This document shows positions 9,137 through 17,197 of a stretch of 64,000 bases of DNA, piece after piece. The notes beneath the pieces were generated by a model that was not told the DNA's origin, did not search any database, and worked only from the letters and a program-made list of their open reading frames with translations. Where the stretch lies: positions 248,001 through 312,000 of the forward strand of contig NZ_BSPC01000015.1 of NCBI RefSeq assembly GCF_030160835.1, given 5' to 3'. The stretch comes from Labrys miyagiensis. GTDB taxonomy: Bacteria; Pseudomonadota; Alphaproteobacteria; Rhizobiales; Labraceae. How positions within the stretch are numbered: the first letter of the stretch is position 1; the number at the start of each line of letters is the position of its first letter. The position numbers and the translations under genes were made by a program.

Positions 9137-9151
9137 GTTCTTGTTTTGTTC
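9137..9151 (+). promoter_or_regulatory. LexA (SOS) box GTTC-N7-GTTC
   Basis: GTTCTTGTTTTGTTC matches the alphaproteobacterial LexA site GTTC-N7-GTTC exactly and ends 50 bases before the ATG of the 2H phosphoesterase gene, where promoter overlap is expected. The motif has only eight fixed bases, so chance occurrence in 64 kb is possible. Its position in the upstream region of a nucleic-acid enzyme raises the likelihood. Confidence 0.55.
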
Positions 9152-9201
9152 TATCATATCTTTGTCGAGAACGAAGCGCTTGTCGCATTGGAGGCAATAC
9201 C

Positions 9202-9825
9202 ATGGAGCAGCTATCATTCGGTTTTCGTGAAGAACCGCGGGCAAGGTTCGAAAGATTGTTTTTCGCATGCCAAACAGACAGCGAGACGTCTCTTCGAGTG
9301 CACCGTTTCGCCCGAAAATTCCTGTTGGAAAATAGGCTATGGGCGAAGCCCCTGAGGGACGATCGCCTGCACGTTTCCACCCATCATGTCGCCGACCGTA
9401 AACATCTTCGCAAGGACGATGTCTTGGCTTCGCAGCGAGCGGGGGCCAAGGTTTCGATGGAGGCGTTCGATATCGACTTTACTGTTATCGAGACCTTCGA
9501 GCCTCACCCTGTGCGGCGGGGAGAAAGCCCGCGATATCCTCTTGTTCTGCGCACTGGGGAAGGGGAAGTTTTTCGCCTCCACCGGCAGTTGGGCGACAGG
9601 ATGAGAGAAAACGGGCTTCGCGCGGGAGACCTCTTCGTGCCCCACATGACATTGGCTTATTTGTCCGAGCCGATCTTACCCCGGACAATCACACCGATAC
9701 GCCTGCCCATTCGAGATTTTGTCCTGATCCATAGCCGCGTGGGCCTGACTGAGTATCGGACACTCGGGCGGTGGCCGCTGCATGGCCCGGAGGGAGGATC
9801 GGCAGCCTTGGCTCTCGCGGCGTAG
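9202..9825 (+). CDS. 2'-5' RNA ligase family (2H phosphoesterase) protein
   Basis: A 207-residue protein with the two H-x-T/S signatures of 2H phosphoesterases: HVS at residues 57-59 and HMT at residues 148-150, separated by a distance typical of RNA 2',3'-cyclic phosphodiesterases (ThpR/LigT). The fold is otherwise divergent and the N-terminus carries an extra 40-residue arginine-rich lead-in. TTGGAGG precedes ATG 9202. A LexA-type box lies 50 bases upstream, suggesting DNA-damage induction. The family hydrolyses cyclic phosphate ends or related esters; whether this one acts on RNA, nucleotides or NAD-derived products cannot be told. Confidence 0.8.
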   Translation: MEQLSFGFREEPRARFERLFFACQTDSETSLRVHRFARKFLLENRLWAKPLRDDRLHVSTHHVADRKHLRKDDVLASQRAGAKVSMEAFDIDFTVIETFEPHPVRRGESPRYPLVLRTGEGEVFRLHRQLGDRMRENGLRAGDLFVPHMTLAYLSEPILPRTITPIRLPIRDFVLIHSRVGLTEYRTLGRWPLHGPEGGSAALALAA

Positions 9826-9883
9826 TCAGGAACGGGCCCAGAGCCTATCTTCCGGAGTCCGCATTTCCGTTCCGGGGAGCACG

Positions 9884-10249
9884 ATGGATCTTTTCGAACC
9901 CGAAAGCTTCGAGCGCTTCGTCCTCACCCTGGCCGGTGTGTCGCTGGTCGAGCAGTGGGGAGCCAAGGTTGCCAAGGTGGGCGGCAAGGTGTTCGCGCTG
10001 GTGAGCCTGACGCCGCCCGATCTGCACCATTTGGTGTTCAAGACCGGCGAGACGAGTTTCGAGGTGCTGACTGCCCTGGAGGGCATCAAGCAGGCGCCTT
10101 ATTTCGCCAAGCGGCAATGGGTCTGCACTGCCCCGGACGCCCCGCTGAGCCCTGATGAAATTGAGGCCTATCTGAGGCGTTCCTACCGGCTGATCGCCTC
10201 GAACCTGACGAAGAAGCTGCAGCGCGAGCTGGGTCTCCTGGAGCCGTGA
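9884..10249 (+). CDS. MmcQ/YjbR family protein
   Basis: A 121-residue member of the MmcQ/YjbR family, small proteins with a double-wing DNA-binding-like fold (CyaY-like). Family features visible are KVGGKVFALV, the F-K-T-G-E-T segment and a C-terminal YLRRSYRLI helix. The start is ATG 9884, preceded by GGGGAGC; the frame is open further upstream but that part shows no homology. It ends four bases from the convergent Ldh gene. Molecular role unknown. Confidence 0.85.
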   Translation: MDLFEPESFERFVLTLAGVSLVEQWGAKVAKVGGKVFALVSLTPPDLHHLVFKTGETSFEVLTALEGIKQAPYFAKRQWVCTAPDAPLSPDEIEAYLRRSYRLIASNLTKKLQRELGLLEP

Positions 10250-10252
10250 GGA

Positions 10253-11353
10253 TCAGGCGCCGAGCAGGAAGGGCGCGCCGGCTGCCAGGGCGATCTCGCG
10301 GATCTTTTCGACAAGCCCCGCCGGCATCGGAATGCCCTCGGCGAGGCGCTGCTCGCGTGTGAGCCATTCGGGATCGCCGGGGATCAGCACCGGCTCGTCC
10401 GGCTTGATGGGACGGGTCGATCGCAGGGTGGCGACGACATCCTCGACATCGTGCTGGAACTCGTCGAGCGGGCGGAAGGCCTGTGGGTCGATGGCCATGA
10501 AGAAATGGCCGATATTGTCGGGATCGCCCGGCCTTTGGGTCTTGTTGCGTGTGGGCGAGAAGGAGCCGCCGGAGAGCGAGCCGGCCAGGATCTGAGCGAA
10601 CAGGCCGAGACCGTAGCCCTTGTGGCCGCCGAGCGTTGTGCCGGCGCCACCGATCGGGGTAAGGCCGCCCTCGCCATTGCCCGACAGGCGCTGAAAGGCG
10701 AGGCCGGACTCGCATACCGCCTCGCCCCTGGCATCGACGACCCAGCCCGCCGGCAGGGATTTGTCGGCGAGGGCGTAGATCTTCACCTTGTTGCTGGCGA
10801 CCACGCTGGTCGCGATGTCGAGAATAACGGGCAGGGCATCGCGCGAGGGTGCCGCTAGAGAGATGACATTGGTGCCGAGCACCGCCTCGGCGGCGCGTGT
10901 CGGTACCACAGTTACAAATCGGGTGGTTGAAACAGCCATGCCGATCAGGTTCGCCTTCGCCGCCATGTGGCTGTAGATCCCCGCAGCACCGAAATGGTGG
11001 GAGTTGAAGACCGAGACTGCGGCAATGCCTGTTGCCTTGGCCTTGTCGATGGCAAGTTCCATTGCCATGGTGGAGACGGGATGGCCGAGCCCGGCGCCGC
11101 CATCGATCAGCGCAGTGGCCGGCGTCTGGCGCACGATGCGCGGCTCGGCCGCGAGCTTGAGCTGGCCGGTCTCATGGATCTGCCGGTAGAGCAGCAGCAT
11201 GGAAATGCCGTGGGAATCGACGCCGCGCAGGTCCGTCTCGGTCATGATTTCCGCGGTGATGCCGATCTTGTCCTCGGGCATGCCCCAGGCCCGCAATACG
11301 ACTTCGATCTGGGCCCTGGCGACGGCAGCGGGCACGTTCAGAAAGTCGGCCAT
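10253..11353 (-). CDS. Ldh-family (malate/L-lactate-type) oxidoreductase
   Basis: A 366-residue NAD(P)-dependent dehydrogenase of the malate/L-lactate dehydrogenase-like (Ldh_2) family, unrelated to Rossmann-type MDH. Conserved landmarks are TDLRGVDSHG near residues 41-50, the SNHFGAAG-like motif NSHHFGAAG, and GGHKGYGLGL near residue 245. Members reduce 2-oxoacids such as ureidoglycolate, delta-piperideine-2-carboxylate or 2,3-diketo-L-gulonate. It is immediately downstream of, and co-directional with, an LhgO-like oxidase (57-bp gap), so the pair may interconvert a 2-hydroxy acid and its 2-oxo form. Confidence 0.88.
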   Translation of the reverse strand: MADFLNVPAAVARAQIEVVLRAWGMPEDKIGITAEIMTETDLRGVDSHGISMLLLYRQIHETGQLKLAAEPRIVRQTPATALIDGGAGLGHPVSTMAMELAIDKAKATGIAAVSVFNSHHFGAAGIYSHMAAKANLIGMAVSTTRFVTVVPTRAAEAVLGTNVISLAAPSRDALPVILDIATSVVASNKVKIYALADKSLPAGWVVDARGEAVCESGLAFQRLSGNGEGGLTPIGGAGTTLGGHKGYGLGLFAQILAGSLSGGSFSPTRNKTQRPGDPDNIGHFFMAIDPQAFRPLDEFQHDVEDVVATLRSTRPIKPDEPVLIPGDPEWLTREQRLAEGIPMPAGLVEKIREIALAAGAPFLLGA

Positions 11354-11410
11354 CGATCAATTCCTCGCGAATATCTATGTTTTTTATCAAAGTGATACGA
11401 TAAAAATCTA

Positions 11411-12592
11411 TCACGACTTCTCAAGTTCGGCCGCTCTATCAGGAAGCGCCAGGCGCCTCACCTCCTCGGCTATCGCAAGCGAGGAGGTAAGGCCCGGGGA
11501 TTCGATGCCATAAAGGGCGAGATAGCCGTGGTGGCCAGTCTCGCGCGGCCCTTGAATGATGAAATCGCCGGCGCCGCCGGAGGGGCCGGCGACCTTCGGC
11601 CGCACACCGGAATAGGCTGGCTGCAGGGCGTCGTCCCTGAGGTCCGGCCAATAACGCCGGATGGCGGCGTAGAACTTCTCCGCGCGACGAGGATCCACCT
11701 CATAGTCGATGGTCTCGGTCCACTCGACATCGGGACCGAAGCGGGCTTGCCCGGCGAGGTCGAGGGTCAGGTGCACGCCAAGGCCGCCCGGTTCCGGCAC
11801 GGGATAGATCAGGCGCTGCGAGGGAGCGCGGCCCGTCAGCGCGAAATAGCTGCCTTTGGCGAGATGGCGCTCCGGTATTGTGGTCGTGTCGAGCCCCTCG
11901 ATATTGCGCGAGACCACCCAGGCATCGAGCCCCGCGCTGTTGACTACGAGCGCCGCCTCGATCTCGATGGGATCGCGGCCGCCGATGCTGAGAAGCACGC
12001 GGTCGCCCTCAAGCCGGCCGCCCAGCACGGGCGAGTGGGTAACGACGCTGCCGCCATGAGACTCGATATCGGCGACATAGGCGGCCATCAGGCCATGGCT
12101 GTCGACGATGCCGGTGCTCGGCGAAAGCAGCGCCGCCGCCGCGACCAGATTCGGTTCCATCCGCTGCACGGTGTCGCCATCGAGGAGTACACAGTCGTCG
12201 ACATTGTTGGCGATGGCCTGCTTCCGCAGCTTTTCCAGATAGGCCAGCTCGGCCTCATTGGCGGCGACGACCAGCTTGCCGCAGCGCCGGTGCGCAATGC
12301 CACGCTCCTCGCAATAGGCATAGAGCTTGTGCTTGCCGTCGACGCAGAGCTTCGCCTTCAGGCTGCCGGTCGGATAATAGAGGCCGGCATGGATGACCTC
12401 GCTGTTGCGCGAGGAGACTATGCTGCCGGTGATCGGCTCGGCCTCGAGAACCATGACCTCCCGGCCGGCCAACGCCAGGGCCCGCCCGATGGCAAGACCG
12501 ATGACGCCGCCACCGACCACCACGGCGTCGAGGGTAAAGCGCGAGGAGGCGGGGAAACTCCCGCCAAGGTTCTCGACCAAAACCTCGTTCAT
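11411..12592 (-). CDS. FAD-dependent oxidoreductase, L-2-hydroxyglutarate oxidase-like
   Basis: A 393-residue DAO-family flavoenzyme. The FAD dinucleotide motif VVGGGVIGLAIG is at about residues 25-36, followed by the SSRNSEVIHAGLYY stretch characteristic of L-2-hydroxyglutarate oxidase and LhgO-like enzymes. A GVRPKVAG motif near the C-terminus also fits LhgO. The enzyme would oxidise a 2-hydroxy acid to the 2-oxo acid, passing electrons to the membrane or to oxygen. It precedes the Ldh gene in a probable operon. The substrate may be L-2-hydroxyglutarate or another hydroxy acid. Confidence 0.82.
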   Translation of the reverse strand: MNEVLVENLGGSFPASSRFTLDAVVVGGGVIGLAIGRALALAGREVMVLEAEPITGSIVSSRNSEVIHAGLYYPTGSLKAKLCVDGKHKLYAYCEERGIAHRRCGKLVVAANEAELAYLEKLRKQAIANNVDDCVLLDGDTVQRMEPNLVAAAALLSPSTGIVDSHGLMAAYVADIESHGGSVVTHSPVLGGRLEGDRVLLSIGGRDPIEIEAALVVNSAGLDAWVVSRNIEGLDTTTIPERHLAKGSYFALTGRAPSQRLIYPVPEPGGLGVHLTLDLAGQARFGPDVEWTETIDYEVDPRRAEKFYAAIRRYWPDLRDDALQPAYSGVRPKVAGPSGGAGDFIIQGPRETGHHGYLALYGIESPGLTSSLAIAEEVRRLALPDRAAELEKS

Positions 12593-12806
12593 TCAATAGA
12601 CATCCCGGGAAGCGCGATGATCCAAGGTCTAACCGCCGAGAGCCGAGGGTCAAGCGCCGAGTTCGGATGTTTGCGAGCGGCCTCATCTGGGCCAAGCCCC
12701 CCATCTAACACCGCGCTGGTTCTGCCGCTTGCCCCGGAGAAGTTGCAGCGCGACGACGATGCACGGCAAGTCTGGCAACGAAAAAAGTCGAGGTTCCGCC
12801 GATAGC

Positions 12807-13628
12807 TCAGTCAGGATCCGGGGCGTGGAAAACATCCCTGATGAACGCCAGTATGGTCTGGTTGAACAGCGCCGGCCGCTGCAGCGGGGCGAAATGGCTG
12901 ACGCCGGGCAGGATCACCAGCTTCGCGCCCGGAATCGTGCGCGCGAGATATTCGGCATGGTCGAGCCTGATGAACTCCTCATGCTCGCCCTGCGAAATGG
13001 TGACGGGCACGCGGATGCCGGCGAGGTGCTGCGCGGTGTAGTTCGGCTGGGTCTTCATCATCTGCGTGACCGCGGCCACGAAAGGTTCGAACTGGTTCGG
13101 CGTCGGCGATAGTGCGGCGTAGTCCTGGCGGTGGCGCCCGAAGCAGCGGTCGAGCGCCACGCTCGGCTGCAGCTCCTTGGTGCCGCCGGGATCCATGTTG
13201 CAGGCAAAAAAGAACACGCCGGCCACGCGCTCCGGCGCCTTGTCGGCGAGGATCAGAGCGATGCAGGCGCCGTCACTCCAGCCGACAAGCGCTGCCTTTT
13301 CCACTTGCAGCCTGTCCATGACGGCCAGCACGTCGCCGGCCATGCGGTCATAGCGGTAGGGTTGCTCGTCCCGGCTACTGCGGCCATGGCCGCGGCTGTC
13401 GATCAGCACCGCCCTGTAGCCGGCTTCGAGCAAGGCCGGCACCTGATAACCCCAATTTCCACCATGGCCGAGGCCACCATGGAGCAGGACTACCGCCGGC
13501 CCGGCGCCGAGCGATGCGTACCAGATATGGGCGCCATCATGCTCGACATGCCCCTGTTCGCCGTCCGCCGGTAAGGGCGCGGCCCCATGCGCGGCGAAAT
13601 GTTCAAGCTCGTCGTCTCGGAATTCCAT
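12807..13628 (-). CDS. Alpha/beta fold hydrolase
   Basis: A 273-residue alpha/beta hydrolase. The oxyanion-hole stretch VVLLHGGLGHGGNW, the nucleophile elbow GWSDGA (Ser at about residue 119) and the catalytic histidine in VSHFAPLQRP near the C-terminus are all present. There is no signal peptide. The sequence looks like the lipase/3-oxoadipate enol-lactonase branch, but the substrate cannot be assigned. It stands alone, with 214 bp of non-coding DNA before the leftward LhgO-like gene begins. Confidence 0.85.
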   Translation of the reverse strand: MEFRDDELEHFAAHGAAPLPADGEQGHVEHDGAHIWYASLGAGPAVVLLHGGLGHGGNWGYQVPALLEAGYRAVLIDSRGHGRSSRDEQPYRYDRMAGDVLAVMDRLQVEKAALVGWSDGACIALILADKAPERVAGVFFFACNMDPGGTKELQPSVALDRCFGRHRQDYAALSPTPNQFEPFVAAVTQMMKTQPNYTAQHLAGIRVPVTISQGEHEEFIRLDHAEYLARTIPGAKLVILPGVSHFAPLQRPALFNQTILAFIRDVFHAPDPD

Positions 13629-13756
13629 GGCGGTACCGCTCTCCCTTGCTTATCCCTGTAAGACGCATGAAGGTTCGTGCTTCCGACAGCCTTCAACATA
13701 GGAGTGGGCGTCGCAAGTGTCGCAGCAACCCACCCTCAAGAGTCCGGAAAAGATGA

Positions 13757-14338
13757 ATGCGTCGTGCCAAGATCGAGGAACAAAATCGCTATCTGTTGGC
13801 CCGGCAGCGGCAGTTCCGGCAAGCGGCCGACGTCGTTGCAAAAGCCTGGATACCCTTTGCCGAGGTCGAAGCGATAGCGGTGATCGGCTCCGTCGCAAAG
13901 GCCTTGTGGAAGGAAGTCCCTCGTTTCAGCGAATTCCGCAGAGCCGGTATTGAGGTCTGGCACGAGTGCCAAGACCTCGATCTTGCGCTTTGGCTCTCCT
14001 CGCAGAGCCGTCTGGGACAATTGCGCAAGGCTGCCGCCAATGCCCTGCGACAGGCCTACGAGGCCGGCACGGGCGTAAGCATTGTCAGCCAGCAACTGGA
14101 TATCTTCCTGTTCGAGCCGAGCAGCGATCGCTATCTCGGGCGCCTGTGTGAATTCAGTCAATGCCCCAAGGGCAAACCCGATTGCCTCGTGCCCGGCTGC
14201 GGCTCGATTGCGTTCAACAAGCATGTCGCTGGTTTTGTCCCGCATGCCGATCTGCTGGAGCCTGTCCACCACTCCCTCCTTTACCGGAAGGGGGAGGGGC
14301 AACTGCGTTCGGCTCTCGATCTGCCGAGTACCGAATGA
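13757..14338 (+). CDS. Nucleotidyltransferase-domain protein with four-Cys insert
   Basis: A 193-residue protein with a minimal nucleotidyltransferase-like core: GSVA at residues 44-47 and the acidic pair D-L-D in ECQDLDLALW about 27 residues later. A second half carries four cysteines (CEFSQC and CLVPGC, about residues 134-153), which could bind zinc. No HEPN partner gene is adjacent, so this is not an obvious MNT/HEPN toxin-antitoxin pair. Possible roles range from adenylyl or aminoglycoside nucleotidyltransferase-like activity to antitoxin. The function is not known to me. Confidence 0.65.
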   Translation: MRRAKIEEQNRYLLARQRQFRQAADVVAKAWIPFAEVEAIAVIGSVAKALWKEVPRFSEFRRAGIEVWHECQDLDLALWLSSQSRLGQLRKAAANALRQAYEAGTGVSIVSQQLDIFLFEPSSDRYLGRLCEFSQCPKGKPDCLVPGCGSIAFNKHVAGFVPHADLLEPVHHSLLYRKGEGQLRSALDLPSTE

Positions 14339-14362
14339 CCAGGTCTGACCGGATGCTCGCTG

Positions 14363-14911
14363 TCACCCCAGGCGCACCAGCACCTCCTCAGTGCTGGAGC
14401 TCTCGCCGATGCGGGGGAAGGTTCTGGCAAGGCTGTTCTCATGCGCCTCGGCATTGAGATCGGTCATGGCGTCCGTCACCAGCACGACATTGTAGCCCTG
14501 GTCATACGCGGTGCGAGCGGTGGCTTCCACGCCGACCGAGGTAGAGATGCCGGCGAGGAAGACCTGGGTCACGCCGCGCCGGCGCAGGATCTGTTCCAGG
14601 GCGGTGCCGTAGAAGGCGCCGAGCTGCATCTTGGTCACGGTGTAATCGTCAGGCTGCCGGTCGAGCTCGGGAACCAGATCCGCCCAGTCGGCCGGTGGTG
14701 TGAAGTTGAAGGTGGCATCCGTGCGGCCCGGCGCCCTGCCGGCGACATTCACCAGCACCACGGGCAGCTTGCGGGCGCGGAAGGCGCGGGCGAGCCTGGC
14801 CGCGCGTTCGACGATCTCCGCGGCCGGATGGGCGGTCGGCAGGCCGACGATGCCCTTCTGGAGGTCGATGACGATGAGGGCGGCGTTGGTGTCGATCTGG
14901 GACAGGGCCAT
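14363..14911 (-). CDS. Isochorismatase-family hydrolase (Cys-less)
   Basis: A 182-residue cysteine hydrolase-fold protein. The N-terminal ALIVIDLQKGI holds the conserved Asp, and the nucleophile region reads GISTSVGVEATA. Nicotinamidase-type members have Cys where this protein has Gly. True isochorismatases (EntB, PhzD) also lack the Cys at this place, so an isochorismatase-like vinyl ether hydrolysis or another non-thiol mechanism is more likely than amide hydrolysis. It is 37 bases downstream of a MarR gene on the same strand, so the two form an autoregulated operon. Confidence 0.82.
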   Translation of the reverse strand: MALSQIDTNAALIVIDLQKGIVGLPTAHPAAEIVERAARLARAFRARKLPVVLVNVAGRAPGRTDATFNFTPPADWADLVPELDRQPDDYTVTKMQLGAFYGTALEQILRRRGVTQVFLAGISTSVGVEATARTAYDQGYNVVLVTDAMTDLNAEAHENSLARTFPRIGESSSTEEVLVRLG

Positions 14912-14948
14912 TGTGCAATCCTTTGGTGCTCAAAGTGGAGGGGAAGGT

Positions 14949-15392
14949 TCAGTTTTCGGAAAGACGGTGGATGATCGCCACGGCGGCTGTGAGGGTTTCG
15001 CGATCGGCCTCATCAAGCCTCGCCAAGGCGGCGGAAAGCCATTCGCGCTTCAGGAGCGTGTGGTGCTGGCGCGTCTGCAGGCCATGGTCGGTGAGGCCAT
15101 AGAGGACCTGCCGGCCATCGGTGGGGTGGGGGCGTCGCTGTACCAGGCCGTCCTGTTCCAGTCCCGCGAGAGAAGCGCCCATCGACTGTGGCTTCACGGC
15201 CTCGGCGCGGGCCAGATCCGCTGTCGTCATCCAGCCTGCGTGTTCGAGGCGGGCGAGGACGACGGACTGCGACCAGGTCAACTCGCTGGGGTTGGATTCC
15301 GCCCGCAGCCGGCGCAACAGCTGTCCTGTCGCCTGCAGGAGGTCGGAAACGGCAGCCTCGAAGGGCAGGGGCGCATCGGTTCTTCGGATCAT
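14949..15392 (-). CDS. MarR-family transcriptional regulator
   Basis: A 147-residue winged-helix regulator. The recognition helix region MTTADLARAEAVKPQSMGAS and the wing PHPTDGRQVLYGLTDHG, typical of MarR proteins, are clear. It is the first gene of a leftward operon with the isochorismatase-family gene, and a strongly symmetric operator lies 17-48 bases upstream of its start. It probably represses both genes and is released by a small aromatic or phenolic ligand, as is common for the family; the ligand is an inference. Confidence 0.9.
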   Translation of the reverse strand: MIRRTDAPLPFEAAVSDLLQATGQLLRRLRAESNPSELTWSQSVVLARLEHAGWMTTADLARAEAVKPQSMGASLAGLEQDGLVQRRPHPTDGRQVLYGLTDHGLQTRQHHTLLKREWLSAALARLDEADRETLTAAVAIIHRLSEN

Positions 15393-15408
15393 GCAGCGAG
15401 CATAGATA

Positions 15409-15440
15409 TTAGAAGTTTAACTTGCAAGTTACCCTTCTAA
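15409..15440. promoter_or_regulatory. MarR operator: nested palindromes
   Basis: TTAGAAG (15409-15415) and CTTCTAA (15434-15440) form a perfect inverted repeat. Between them lies a perfect 12-bp palindrome AACTTGCAAGTT (15419-15430). The block sits just upstream of the MarR start codon at 15392 and between divergent genes (tag on the other side). It is the likely binding site for the adjacent MarR protein. Confidence 0.7.
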
Positions 15441-15512
15441 TTTTCGTGCTTGCCCAGCTGCTATGCTGCGCGGAGATTCGGTTTCCGGTCAGCCGTCCAG
15501 AAAGGCCTTCCC

Positions 15513-16070
15513 ATGAGCGACACCCACCTCCGTCACCGCTGCGGCTGGGCCGAGGGCGATCCGCTGATGCGGGCCTATCATGACGAGGAATGGGGCGTGC
15601 CGCAGCGCGATCCGCGCATGTTGTGGGAAATGCTGATGCTGGAAGGCTTCCAGGCGGGCCTGGCCTGGATCATCGTGCTGCGCAAGCGTGAGGCCTTCCG
15701 CAAGGCTTTCGCCGGGTTCGATCCCCGCAAGGTTGCCAAATTCGACCAGAAGGATATCGAGCGGCTGATGGCCGATCCCGGCATCGTGCGGGCGCGGGCC
15801 AAGATCGAGGCGACCATTCGCGGCGCCCAGATCTATTGCGAGATGGAAGATCGCGGCGAGAATTTTGCTAATTTCTGCTGGTCTTTCACGGATGGACAGG
15901 TGCTCAAGGGCGATGGCACCAGCTGGATCGCTTCCTCGGCCCTGTCGGAGAAGATCTCGAAGGAGCTGAAGAAGCGCGGCTTCAAATTCGTAGGCCCGAC
16001 CATTGTCTATGCCTGGATGCAGGCCGTCGGCCTTGTCAACGACCATGCTCTCGGATGCTTCCGGCGCTGA
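15513..16070 (+). CDS. tag: DNA-3-methyladenine glycosylase I
   Basis: A 185-residue Tag enzyme that excises 3-methyladenine from alkylated DNA in base excision repair. The zinc-snap ligands are visible as Cys in HRCGW and His in AYHDEEWG at the N-terminus, and His and Cys in NDHALGCFRR at the extreme C-terminus. The catalytic-pocket stretch LEGFQAGLAW is also present. Length equals the family norm. ATG 15513, with GAAAGG upstream, is chosen over an earlier in-frame ATG at 15450. Confidence 0.95.
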   Translation: MSDTHLRHRCGWAEGDPLMRAYHDEEWGVPQRDPRMLWEMLMLEGFQAGLAWIIVLRKREAFRKAFAGFDPRKVAKFDQKDIERLMADPGIVRARAKIEATIRGAQIYCEMEDRGENFANFCWSFTDGQVLKGDGTSWIASSALSEKISKELKKRGFKFVGPTIVYAWMQAVGLVNDHALGCFRR

Positions 16071-16304
16071 CGGAAGCAATGCGAGGATATCTCGCCGGAA
16101 AGCTCGTTGGCCGTGGTCAGCACATTGAGGATCGCCGCAAGCGCGGTATCGAAGACATGGTCAAGCACGAGAATGGCAATCTTCATGGCTGTATCGATAT
16201 CAAAGATGTCAATCCTGCCAATATCTATGATTAAGGGTGGAGGGTAAAGTCCCTTGCAAACACCGGCCAACTGCAACGCAGGACGGCCCTCGAACGAGAG
16301 ACTC

Positions 16305-17042
16305 ATGTCGAACACTGAAATCGTTTCATCACTCCATGTGCTCGATCATCCGATCTGGAGCGCCCTCAACGGCACGCAGCAGGGGCTGGCCGAAGGCGGC
16401 GCCCTGGCGCGCCGCTATCCCGTCGAGGTGGCGCCCTTCGCCGCCTTGCGGGACAATTCGGCCGAGAGCTTCGCGGCGCTCGGAGAGCTGATGGCGCCAG
16501 GGGATCGGGCCGCGCTTTGCACAACCGATCCGGTGGCCCCGCCCGAGAGCTTCGAGGTGCTGATGGCTCGCATGGGAGACCAGATGATCGGCGCGCCGGC
16601 GGATATCCCTGCCGGCTCGGCCGAGATCGTGGAACTCGGAGGGGAGGATGTGACGGCGATGATGGAACTGGCCGATCTGACCAAGCCAGGCCCCTTCAAC
16701 ACCCGCACCCACAGCCTCGGCACTTTTCTGGGCATCAGGGTCGCGGGGCGGCTGGCGGCCATGGCCGGCGAGCGCATGCGGCCGGGCCGATATACCGAGA
16801 TCACGGCTGTGTGCACGCATCCCGATCATCGCGGCCATGGCTACGCGCAGGCTCTATTGGGGGAGGTCGCCCGCCGCATTCACGGTCGGGGCGAGATCCC
16901 GTTCCTGCATGTCTTTTCCGACAATCATGCCGCCATCGGGCTCTATCGGCGCCTCGGCATGCACACACGCCGGCAGTTGCATTTCACCGCTCTGGGGCTT
17001 GCCTCCGGGAGCATTGGCGGTTCCTTGCATATGCAGCGATGA
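16305..17042 (+). CDS. GNAT-family N-acetyltransferase (FR47-like)
   Basis: About 245 residues. The C-terminal half is a GNAT domain: ITAVCTHPDHRGHGYAQALL is the acetyl-CoA pyrophosphate-binding motif A, followed by FLHVFSDNHAAIGLYRRLGM as motif B. The N-terminal half resembles the FR47-like arrangement of a degenerate GNAT domain. ATG 16305 is preferred over 16254 because the protein fold starts there, though neither has a strong ribosome binding site. Substrate unknown. Confidence 0.82.
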   Translation: MSNTEIVSSLHVLDHPIWSALNGTQQGLAEGGALARRYPVEVAPFAALRDNSAESFAALGELMAPGDRAALCTTDPVAPPESFEVLMARMGDQMIGAPADIPAGSAEIVELGGEDVTAMMELADLTKPGPFNTRTHSLGTFLGIRVAGRLAAMAGERMRPGRYTEITAVCTHPDHRGHGYAQALLGEVARRIHGRGEIPFLHVFSDNHAAIGLYRRLGMHTRRQLHFTALGLASGSIGGSLHMQR

Positions 17043-17197
17043 TCAGAGGTCGTTCCGGCGCCTATTGGGTGCTCGTAATCGATTTTGCCTTTTGGTCAGT
17101 ACCAATTTACCTTGCGGATTGCTGAGCATCGTGGTGCAAATTCGGGGCTTAAGAAATTCTTCGCCTGCAAGAAGACAATAAGTCCCTCGGCTTTCGC

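Noticed and set aside
13757-14911. MNT/HEPN-type toxin-antitoxin pair
   Set aside because: The nucleotidyltransferase-like gene has no HEPN partner; the neighbour is an isochorismatase-fold gene on the other strand.
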